A stretch of DNA of 6,665 bases from BOG-908 sp964247675. GTDB taxonomy: Bacteria; Pseudomonadota; Alphaproteobacteria; Acetobacterales; Acetobacteraceae. Below the pieces are notes generated by a model. It ran no database searches. It saw only the letters and a program-made list of their open reading frames with translations, and was not told the origin of the DNA. The stretch is taken from assembly GCA_964247675.1 (NCBI GenBank), contig CAXTVW010000176.1:1-6665 (forward strand), written 5' to 3'. This document shows positions 1 to 5,239 of the stretch, one piece after another. The position numbers were made by a program, and so were the translations under genes. Numbering within the stretch: position 1 is the first letter of the stretch; each line of letters opens with the position of its first letter.

Positions 1-185
1 TGGGGCTTGCCATCGTCAAGAAGATCATGGAGGACCATGGCGGATCGGTCACACTGGACGACCTACAAGGCACAGGCCCTGCCACATCCGGGGCTGTTGC
101 GACGTTAACCCTTCCTGCGGCGCCACCGTCCGGCGCCGCCAGTATGGACCTCAGCGAGGAAGCGAAGGCTGCCGATGGCGCATGA
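1..185 (+). CDS. ntrY: Sensor histidine kinase NtrY, C-terminal end only (partial)
   Basis: Reading from base 3, the frame gives 60 residues beginning GLAIVKKIMEDHGG, which is the G2 box of the HATPase_c ATP-binding domain of histidine kinases. It continues through a beta-strand stretch (SVTLDD...VATLTLP) into a short Ala/Pro-rich tail and stops at TGA 183-185. The sensor, HAMP, PAS and dimerisation parts lie before the window. The stop overlaps the start of the next gene by 11 bases, which indicates translational coupling with the response regulator. The identification as NtrY, a membrane kinase phosphorylating NtrX, rests mainly on that neighbour, because the visible part is generic to histidine kinases. 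Histidine kinase: near certain. NtrY: likely. Confidence 0.85.
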   Translation, partial: GLAIVKKIMEDHGGSVTLDDLQGTGPATSGAVATLTLPAAPPSGAASMDLSEEAKAADGA

Positions 186-1578
186 AATCCTGATCGTTGA
201 CGACGAGCCCGACATCCGGCTGCTGATTGATGGCATCCTGCGCGACGAAGGATACGACACACGCCAGGCCGGCGACTCGGATGCCGCCATCGCCGCTTTC
301 CGCGCCCGCCGTCCCTCGCTGATACTGCTGGACGTCTGGCTGCAAGGCTCCCGCCTGGACGGGCTCGGCATCCTCAAGGCCCTGCACCGGGAAGAGCCGG
401 CGGCCCCCGTGGTGATGATCTCCGGCCACGGCACCATCGAGACGGCGGTGGCTGCCATCCAGCAGGGCGCCTACGACTTCATCGAGAAGCCGTTCCAGAC
501 CGACCGCCTGCTGCTGATCATCCGCCGCGCGCTGGAAGCTGCCCGGCTTGCAGCCGAAAACGCCGAGCTGCGCCTGCGCGCTGGCCAGGAAGCGCAACTG
601 ACAGGTGCCAGTCCTGCCATCCACGCGGTGCGCAGCCAGATCGAGCGCGTGGCCCCCACCGGCTCGCGCGTGCTGATCACCGGAGCGGCCGGCAGCGGCA
701 AGGAGGTTGTCGCCCGCACCATCCACGCCCGCTCGCGGCGCGCCGAGGGCCCCTTCGTGGCGCTGAACTGCGCCACCCTGAACCCTGCGCGCTTCGAGGA
801 GGAGCTGTTCGGCGTTGAAGCCGGCAACGACCCGGGCCAACTGCCCCGCCGCGCCGGCGTGCTGGAGCGCGCCCATGGCGGCACGCTGCTGCTCGACGAA
901 GTAAGCGACATGCCGCTGGAGACCCAAGGCAAGATCGTCCGCGCCCTGCAGGACCAGACGTTCGAGCGCATCGGCGGCAGCAGCCGCGTCAAGGTGGATG
1001 TGCGCGTGCTGGCCACCACCAACCGGGATCTTCAGTTGGAGATCGGCAACGCCCGCTTCCGCGAGGATTTGTACTACCGCCTGGCTGTGGTTCCCATGCG
1101 CCTGCCCGGCCTGCGCGAGCGTCGCGAAGACGTACCCGAGCTCGCCCGCCACTTCCTCACCCGCGCCGCCGAATCCGCCGGCCTGCCCGGCCGTGAACTA
1201 TCCGCCGACGCGATCACCGCCCTGCAAGCCTATGACTGGCCGGGCAACGTCCGCCAGCTGCGCAACCTGATGGACTGGCTGCTCATCATGGCGCCGGGCG
1301 GCCCGGCCGAGCCAATTCGCGCCGAGATGCTGCCGCCCGAAATCGGCCAGGGCGCGCCGGCGTTGCTGAACTTCGATCCCACCGCGGACGTGATGGCCTT
1401 GCCGCTGCGCGAGGCGCGCGACATGTTCGAGACCCAGTACCTGCAGGCCCAACTGCTGCGTTTTGGTGGCAACATTTCCCGCACCGCCGGGTTTGTGGGG
1501 ATGGAGCGGTCCGCTTTGCACCGCAAGCTCAAGCAGCTTGGGGTTAACTCCGAGGATCGCGAGAGGGTGGCTGGGTAG
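175..1578 (+). CDS. ntrX: NtrX, NtrC-family response regulator lacking the GAFTGA loop
   Basis: A 467-residue cytoplasmic transcription factor, the usual length for NtrX. The receiver domain (about 1-120) has the acidic pair D9/D10, phospho-acceptor D53 in LILLDVW, S83 and K105 in the EKPF motif. The AAA+ domain (about 142-372) has Walker A GAAGSGKE at 170-177, Walker B LLLDEV at 238-243 and DWPGNVRQLRN at 354-364. The C-terminal Fis-type helix-turn-helix (about 410-457) ends GMERSALHRKLKQLGV. At 217-222, where sigma-54 activators carry GAFTGA, this protein reads GNDPGQ with no length change. As in other alphaproteobacterial NtrX proteins, direct sigma-54 activation is therefore unlikely. The ATG at 175 has GAAGG at 164-168 and overlaps the kinase stop. 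NtrYX is linked to nitrogen, redox and envelope control in this class. Elsewhere trkA, hfq and hflX often follow ntrX; they do not here. Confidence 0.93.
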   Translation: MAHEILIVDDEPDIRLLIDGILRDEGYDTRQAGDSDAAIAAFRARRPSLILLDVWLQGSRLDGLGILKALHREEPAAPVVMISGHGTIETAVAAIQQGAYDFIEKPFQTDRLLLIIRRALEAARLAAENAELRLRAGQEAQLTGASPAIHAVRSQIERVAPTGSRVLITGAAGSGKEVVARTIHARSRRAEGPFVALNCATLNPARFEEELFGVEAGNDPGQLPRRAGVLERAHGGTLLLDEVSDMPLETQGKIVRALQDQTFERIGGSSRVKVDVRVLATTNRDLQLEIGNARFREDLYYRLAVVPMRLPGLRERREDVPELARHFLTRAAESAGLPGRELSADAITALQAYDWPGNVRQLRNLMDWLLIMAPGGPAEPIRAEMLPPEIGQGAPALLNFDPTADVMALPLREARDMFETQYLQAQLLRFGGNISRTAGFVGMERSALHRKLKQLGVNSEDRERVAG

Positions 1579-1584
1579 AAGTAA

Positions 1585-1626
1585 GCAAAACCTTCTTTTT
1601 TTTGAAAAAGAAGCAAAAAACCTTTT
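1585..1626 (+). repeat. AT-rich intergenic hairpin repeat, copy 1 (possible terminator)
   Basis: It lies 6 bases after the ntrX stop. CTTCTTTTT (1592-1600) and AAAAAGAAG (1605-1613) form a perfect 9-bp stem with a four-base TTTG loop, followed by CAAAAAACCTTTT. The same module recurs at 2148-2187 (opposite strand) and 4221-4257 (same strand). The composition is strikingly AT-rich against GC-rich surroundings. It probably marks the end of ntrYX transcription, but the T-run lies in the 5' arm of the hairpin rather than after it, so a classical rho-independent terminator on the + strand is not clear. Confidence 0.75.
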
Positions 1627-1640
1627 CACCTGAGGGAATG

Positions 1641-2047
1641 ATGTTGAAACGCTTAGTTTTTCTTGGAGCACTGCTTTTGAGCCAGCCAATGCAAGCTGCG
1701 GACACCTACGTGACGATGCAGTCCGGGGTGCAATACCATGACGAGGTGGTCGGCACCGGCGCCGAGCCGCAGCCCGGCCAGACGGTCAGCGTGCATTACA
1801 CCGGCTGGCTGTACGAGAACGGCGCGAAAGGCGCCAAATTCGACAGTTCGCGCGACCGCAACGAACCTTTCGAATTCGTTCTCGGCCAGGGCCACGTGAT
1901 AGCAGGCTGGGACACCGGCGTGGCCACCATGCATGTCGGCGGCAAACGCACGCTGATCATCCCGCCTGACCAGGGCTACGGCGCCCGCGGCGCCGGCGGC
2001 GTCATCCCGCCAAACGCCACGCTGATGTTCGATGTAGAATTGCTCGG
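1641..2047 (+). CDS. FKBP-type peptidyl-prolyl cis-trans isomerase, exported (3' end lost in gap)
   Basis: The 135 visible codons begin with a Sec-type signal peptide, MLKRLVFLGALLLSQPMQA, with likely cleavage before ADTYV, so the product should act in the periplasm on proline isomerisation during protein folding. A single FKBP domain follows: VSVHYTGWL, KFDSSRDRNEPFEFVLGQGHVIAGWD, RTLIIPPDQGYGARG and IPPNATLMFDVELL. These carry the aromatic and Asp residues that line the FKBP pocket (Y of HYTG, D of FDSS, F of FEF, W of AGWD, Y of GYG, F of MFDV). Domains of this kind normally end within a few residues of FDVELL, so only a few codons and the stop are missing. I chose ATG 1641 because GAGGG (1632-1636) lies 4 bases upstream. 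ATG 1638 is adjacent, and a longer frame from 1602 would begin inside the hairpin repeat. Confidence 0.92.
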
Positions 2048-2147
2048 NNNNNNNNNNNNNNNNNNNNNNNNNNNNNNNNNNNNNNNNNNNNNNNNNNNNN
2101 NNNNNNNNNNNNNNNNNNNNNNNNNNNNNNNNNNNNNNNNNNNNNNN
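2048..2147. other. Assembly gap (100 N)
   Basis: A run of exactly 100 N, the conventional placeholder for a gap of unknown length. It removes the 3' end of the FKBP gene and the sequence before the hairpin repeat copy that starts at 2148. Any reading frame drawn through it is an artefact. Confidence 0.97.
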
Positions 2148-2187
2148 CAAAAGTTTTTTGCTTCTTTTTTTCAAAAAAGAAGGCCTT
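2148..2187 (-). repeat. AT-rich intergenic hairpin repeat, copy 2 (inverted)
   Basis: The first real base after the gap starts this element. CTTCTTTTTT (2161-2170) pairs with AAAAAAGAAG (2173-2182). The TC spacer is too short for a real loop, so about 8 to 9 pairs would form. It is preceded by CAAAAGTTTTTTG and followed by GCCTT. Its reverse complement matches copy 3 nearly base for base except for a 4-base loss and one extra A, and matches copy 1 with changes in T and A run length plus a few substitutions. The T6 run at 2154-2159 could serve as the U-tract of a terminator for the FKBP gene if the matching arm lies in the gap. Confidence 0.75.
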
Positions 2188-2239
2188 CCTTTCTGTCCTC
2201 CCCGCGTTGCCGCAATCCGCGAGCAGCACGAGCCCCCCC

Positions 2240-4192
2240 ATGTCCACCACCCTGCGCAGCCTGATCCTCGGCCGGTCGATCGCCAACCGCGACGCCGAGG
2301 GACGCAAGATCGGCGTGTTCGAGGGCGTGCCCGCCATGGGCCTGGACGGCCTGGGCTCGGCCGCTTACGGGCCGGAAGCGGCACTTACGATACTGGCCGG
2401 TGCCGGCGCTGCCGGCCTTGGCGTGATAGGTCCGATTACCTGGGTAATCGTGATCCTGCTGGCGGCACTCTACGCCTCCTATCGGCAGACCATCGCCGCC
2501 TACCCCAGCAATGGCGGCTCCTACATGGTTGCAAAGGAGAACCTCGGCGTGCCGGCCGGCCTGCTGGCCGCGGCCGCGCTGATGCTCGACTACTTGTTGA
2601 ACGTGTCCGTCGGCATTTCGGCCGGCGTGGGCGCACTCACCTCCGCCCTGCCCGCCCTGCACGCGCATACGGTCAGCCTCTGCCTGGGCATCCTGGCGCT
2701 GGTCACGCTGGTGAACCTGCGCGGCACGCGCGAAGCCGGCCTGATCCTGGCCGTGCCCACCTATCTGTTCATCCTCACCCTGGGCTTCATCCTGGCGTCC
2801 GGCCTGGTGCAGGCCTGGCACGCGGGCTGGCACCCGCACCCGGTGATCGCACCGCCGGCGATCCGACAGGGCGGCGAGGCGATCGGGCTCTGGCTAATCC
2901 TGCGCGCCTTTGCCAGCGGCTGCACCGCCATGACGGGCGTGGAAGCCGTCAGCAACGGCGTCAGCGCATTCCGGGCGCCCACGGTCCGCCACGCCCACGG
3001 CACGCTGACGGTGATCGTGGTGGTTCTCGGCCTTCTGCTGCTCGGCATCGCCACGCTCGCCCGCAGCTATGGCGTGATGGCGATGGACCAGACCAAGGAC
3101 GGCTACCAGAGCGTGCTGTCGCAACTGGTGAGCGCCGTGCACGGGCGCGGCTGGCTCTACGACGCAACGATCGGCAGCGTGCTGCTGGTGCTGTGCCTGT
3201 CAGCCAACACCAGCTTCGTCGATTTCCCGCGCCTCTGCCACCTGGTCGCCACCGACGGCTTCCTGCCCAGGCCCTTCGCGGTTGCCGGACGGCGCCTGGT
3301 TTATACCGTTGGCATCCTGTTCCTCGCTTTGGGTTCGGGCGGGCTGCTGCTCGCGTTTGGCGGCATCACGGACCGGCTGATCCCGCTGTTCGCCGTCGGC
3401 GCCTTTCTCTCGTTCACCCTGTCCCAAGCCGGCATGGCCGCACATTGGCGGCGCGCGTTGCACAGAACGAAACTGGGCCGCTCCGCCCTGCGTACGCGGC
3501 TGCTTATCAACGGGGCGGGCGCGTGTGCCACCGGTGTGGCGCTGGCCATCATCCTGCTTGCTAAGTTCGTCGAAGGCGCCTGGCTCACAGTGATCATCAT
3601 CCCGCTTGCGGTAGGCGGGCTGTGGGCGGTCAGCCGCTATTATGAGGGCATCGACCGGCAGATGCTGCACGGCAAGCACCGGCAGATCGATGTGCGTTCG
3701 CGGCCAGGCCCGGTGGCGCTGGTCCCGATCGCGCGCTGGGACAAGCTCTCCCGCAAGGCCGTCGATTACGCGCTGCAGGTTTCGCCCTGCGTCACCGCGC
3801 TGCATGTGACCAAGCTGGAAGGGCCGGACGCGGACGACCACGCGCAGAAGCTGCAGCGCGAGTGGCAGGACTGCGTGCAGGGTCCGCTCGAACAGGCCGG
3901 CCTGGCGCTGCCAGAACTGAAGCTGGTAGCCTCGCCGTTCCGCAGCATCGCCGGCCCTTTGCTCGAAGCGGTGCAGGAAGCCGGCGCTCGCTTCCCCGGC
4001 CGGCCAGTGATGATCGTGCTGCCGGAACTGATCGAGGGCCGCTGGTGGGGATACCTCATGCACACGCATCGGGAGCGCCGGCTGCGCGCGCGGCTGCTCC
4101 GCCACGGCGGCCCGCATATCGTCGTCGTCTCGGTGCCGTGGCAATTGCAGTCCTCGAGCCCGGAGCAAGGCATCGCCGAGGACGCGACTTAG
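2240..4192 (+). CDS. APC-superfamily permease, KimA-like (candidate potassium importer)
   Basis: A 650-residue integral inner-membrane protein. About twelve hydrophobic segments fill residues 28-465, including 61-80, 105-130, 143-160, 165-190, 213-235, 255-272, 307-322, 351-373, 378-398, 425-441 and 446-464. A soluble cytoplasmic tail (about 470-650) begins PVALVPIARWDKLSRKAVDYAL and looks like a universal-stress-protein fold. The core has LDGLGSAAYGPEA (35-47), YPSNGGSYMVAKENLG (88-103), ALMLDYLLNVSVGISAG (113-129) and TAMTGVEAVSNG (229-240), all close to KimA/YdaO-type carriers. D36, Y43, D117 and Y118 fall where, as I recall, KimA has its ion-binding residues, so proton-coupled K+ uptake is my inference. 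An amino acid permease is the alternative. ATG 2240 is preferred, with GAG at 2230-2232; TTG 2207 is also in frame. Inverted hairpin repeats flank the gene. Confidence 0.88.
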   Translation: MSTTLRSLILGRSIANRDAEGRKIGVFEGVPAMGLDGLGSAAYGPEAALTILAGAGAAGLGVIGPITWVIVILLAALYASYRQTIAAYPSNGGSYMVAKENLGVPAGLLAAAALMLDYLLNVSVGISAGVGALTSALPALHAHTVSLCLGILALVTLVNLRGTREAGLILAVPTYLFILTLGFILASGLVQAWHAGWHPHPVIAPPAIRQGGEAIGLWLILRAFASGCTAMTGVEAVSNGVSAFRAPTVRHAHGTLTVIVVVLGLLLLGIATLARSYGVMAMDQTKDGYQSVLSQLVSAVHGRGWLYDATIGSVLLVLCLSANTSFVDFPRLCHLVATDGFLPRPFAVAGRRLVYTVGILFLALGSGGLLLAFGGITDRLIPLFAVGAFLSFTLSQAGMAAHWRRALHRTKLGRSALRTRLLINGAGACATGVALAIILLAKFVEGAWLTVIIIPLAVGGLWAVSRYYEGIDRQMLHGKHRQIDVRSRPGPVALVPIARWDKLSRKAVDYALQVSPCVTALHVTKLEGPDADDHAQKLQREWQDCVQGPLEQAGLALPELKLVASPFRSIAGPLLEAVQEAGARFPGRPVMIVLPELIEGRWWGYLMHTHRERRLRARLLRHGGPHIVVVSVPWQLQSSSPEQGIAEDAT

Positions 4193-4220
4193 CGTCGAAG
4201 ACCAGGGCTGATTGGGAAAC

Positions 4221-4257
4221 AAGGCCTTCTTTTTTGAAAAAAAAGAAAAAACTTTTG
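4221..4257 (+). repeat. AT-rich intergenic hairpin repeat, copy 3
   Basis: It lies 28 bases after the permease stop. TTCTTTTTT (4227-4235) pairs with AAAAAAGAA (4239-4247) across a GAA loop; AAGGCC precedes it and AAAACTTTTG follows. Relative to copy 2 it has lost four bases around GC in the 3' part and gained one A. It lies between the convergent permease and the zapA-6S unit, so it may stop transcription from either side. Confidence 0.72.
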
Positions 4258-4265
4258 CTCCCTGT

Positions 4266-4289
4266 CGGCGGGTTCTGAACCGTTCGCCG
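4266..4289. repeat. Inverted repeat with bulged stem
   Basis: CGGCG (4266-4270) pairs with CGCCG (4285-4289). Inside it GGTT (4271-4274) pairs with AACC (4278-4281) around CTG, leaving a GTT bulge on one side. This gives nine pairs in total. Read on the - strand it is followed at a distance by the T6 run of hairpin copy 3, so it may be part of a bipartite stop for the 6S transcript. Function is inferred. Confidence 0.45.
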
Positions 4290-4296
4290 AAAGGGA

Positions 4297-4318
4297 TTAA
4301 AGGTTCTAGGTCCTTTAA
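4297..4318. repeat. Inverted repeat TTAAAGG-N8-CCTTTAA
   Basis: Two perfect 7-base arms, TTAAAGG (4297-4303) and CCTTTAA (4312-4318), with an 8-base spacer containing CTAG. It lies between the 6S RNA and hairpin copy 3. It could be a second transcription stop or a protein-binding site; the sequence does not decide. Confidence 0.45.
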
Positions 4319-4348
4319 GAACAACTGCTCGCTTCTTGCTGAAACGAG
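4317..4348 (-). terminator. ssrS: Candidate terminator of the 6S RNA transcript
   Basis: On the - strand CTCGTTTC (4348-4341) pairs with GAAGCGAG (4335-4328) as an 8-bp stem with one G-U pair and a 5-base loop. It is followed by CAGTTGTTCTT, which is T-rich but interrupted. It starts 2 bases beyond the estimated 3' end of the 6S RNA. The weak U-tract keeps confidence moderate. Confidence 0.5.
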
Positions 4349-4349
4349 T

Positions 4350-4504
4350 ACGGAGCCGCCAAAGCCGTTGACGTTCTCACCCCCCAGAGCCTGCTTGTGC
4401 AGGTGGGAACCAGATACCACGGCCAAGACCGCGACAGCGCCAGCCCCCGAGGGAGTGCTTATCGGCCCCGGGGATGAATTGCCTGACGCACCCAGCAGCT
4501 CCGC
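4350..4504 (-). ncRNA. ssrS: 6S RNA (ssrS)
   Basis: 6S RNA binds the sigma-70-type RNA polymerase holoenzyme and mimics an open promoter, lowering transcription in slow growth. On the - strand, GGAGCTGCTGGG (4502-4491) pairs with TTTGGCGGCTCC (4363-4352), giving a 12-bp closing stem with G-U pairs. The 5' side holds CCCCGGGGCCGATAAGCAC, parallel to CCCCUGAGCCGAUA in E. coli 6S RNA, and TGGCGCTGTCGCGGT parallels its GUGGCGCUCCGCGGU. On the 3' side of the bubble is a small hairpin, CCTGC-ACAA-GCAGG (4403-4390), after GGTTCCCA, as I recall for alphaproteobacterial 6S RNAs. It lies about 10 bases after the zapA stop on the same strand, the conserved position for this RNA. The ends are estimates. 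fthC/ygfA, often the next gene, is absent. Confidence 0.88.
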
Positions 4505-4513
4505 CTGACCTAT

Positions 4514-4840
4514 CTAGGTCTGCTCGAGCCCATGTGCAATCTCCTCGGCCTTGTCGGCCAGGCGCGCGAGCCGGCGCTGCTTCTCCGCCTCGGCCTTGGG
4601 CTCGCGCGAGAGCTCGGCTTGCAGGTTGGTGAGCAGCGTCTTCTGGTCATGCAGCTCGTCGGCCATCAGCAGGGCGGCCAGTACCAGCAAGCGGCTCTCG
4701 CCGCTCTGGCCGCCGAGCGCCTTGATGCTGTCGATTCGTGTCTCCACGTCGGCTGCCATCTGGAGCAGATGGCGTTCCTGCCCATCGTCGCAGCCGACGG
4801 TGTAGGCGTAGCCGTTGATCTTGATGGTTAGCTGGGCCAC
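4514..4840 (-). CDS. zapA: Cell division protein ZapA
   Basis: A 108-residue cytoplasmic protein that bundles FtsZ filaments at the division ring. The N-terminal half has the ZapA signature: AQLTIKINGYAYTVGCDDGQERHLLQMAADVETRIDSI, then SRLLVLAALLMADEL. The C-terminal half is a charged coiled coil (LTNLQAELSREPKAEAEKQRRLARLADKAEEI) used for dimer and tetramer formation. I favour the GTG at 4840 because ZapA proteins usually begin within a few residues of the AQxTxxING strand. A GTG at 4870 would add PENDERLTA, and neither start has a strong ribosome site. The gene is on the - strand, follows a small hypothetical gene and is followed directly by 6S RNA, probably on the same transcript or on overlapping ones. 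Confidence 0.9.
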   Translation of the reverse strand: MAQLTIKINGYAYTVGCDDGQERHLLQMAADVETRIDSIKALGGQSGESRLLVLAALLMADELHDQKTLLTNLQAELSREPKAEAEKQRRLARLADKAEEIAHGLEQT

Positions 4841-4981
4841 GGCTGTTAATCTTTCGTCGTTTTCAGGCACGATATCACAGGCTCAGTCCCTGACTCACCA
4901 GCCCCGCCTCTTCCCGGCGTGCCTGGCTGCAAGTGTAGGGGAAGCGACAGTTTTTCAGAAAAGGACTGCTCCTTCCTGGCG

Positions 4982-5164
4982 TCAGTCCCCCGAAGCCCGT
5001 CCAAGCACACTCCGAAGCTCCGCAATCAAAGCATCGAGCCGCGCCGCCAATCCTGACGTGTCCGCGCCCGCCGTCCTGTCCGGCCGGCGCGCAAGGGCGA
5101 TCCGGGCCAGGGCCGCTTCCAGCCGGGCCGTCTCATCCACACCGGAACTGCCGGAATCAGCCAT
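4982..5164 (-). CDS. Small hypothetical protein upstream of zapA (possibly DUF4164-like)
   Basis: A 60-residue protein, MADSGSSGVDETARLEAALARIALARRPDRT, then AGLAARLDALIAELRSVLGRASGD after a short polar break. Leu and Ala recur at heptad spacing in both halves, giving two short amphipathic helices that could form a coiled coil. There is no signal peptide or membrane segment. A small helical protein often precedes zapA in alphaproteobacteria (DUF4164 type), so position and character fit, but the sequence alone does not prove membership. ATG 5164 has GGGGA about 6 bases upstream. In-frame ATGs at 5170 and 5197 are possible and would add MRMLAWHPGMG. It probably shares a leftward transcript with zapA; the 141-base spacer between them could hold a further promoter, though I see no clear one. 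Confidence 0.6.
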   Translation of the reverse strand: MADSGSSGVDETARLEAALARIALARRPDRTAGADTSGLAARLDALIAELRSVLGRASGD

Positions 5165-5224
5165 GCCCATCCCCGGATGCCAGGCAAGCATCCTCATTGA
5201 GGGTTGAAGAGAAAGCCTCCAGCG

Positions 5225-5239
5225 GCTTGAACGTCAAGC
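5225..5239. promoter_or_regulatory. Inverted repeat abutting a start codon (candidate operator or leader hairpin)
   Basis: GCTTGA (5225-5230) and TCAAGC (5234-5239) are perfect arms around ACG, ending directly at the ATG of the next + strand gene. The site lies in the short divergent spacer (about 75 bases), where promoters for both directions must lie unless the genes are read from farther away. It may be an operator, or an mRNA hairpin blocking the start, which has no visible Shine-Dalgarno sequence. Confidence 0.35.

Noticed and set aside
151..1152. Long open frame of 333 codons on the - strand, opposite ntrX
   Set aside because: It is a shadow: Gln/Ala/Gly/His-rich, without domain motifs, antisense to an unmistakable NtrX gene in GC-rich DNA.
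1602..2264. FKBP frame extended through the gap to a + strand stop at 2264, or upstream to 1602
   Set aside because: The N run breaks the frame, the upstream start falls inside the hairpin repeat, and the part after the gap encodes the repeat and low-complexity residues.
2158..3564. A 468-codon + strand frame overlapping the permease
   Set aside because: Arg/Pro/Gly-rich, without motifs, and in a different frame from the clear membrane transporter.
1585..4257. Repeats as a CRISPR array or insertion-sequence ends
   Set aside because: Spacing is irregular (hundreds to thousands of bases), whole housekeeping-type genes lie between, and there is no transposase or Cas gene. They are short hairpin elements.
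3200..4426. A 408-codon - strand frame across the permease end and repeat copy 3
   Set aside because: Composition typical of an antisense shadow. It reads through the AT-rich repeat and into the 6S RNA region.
4871..4981. Promoter or riboswitch between the small gene and zapA
   Set aside because: There is a weak CAGT/ACTG-type symmetry around 4950-4970 but no convincing -35/-10 pair and no known aptamer pattern.
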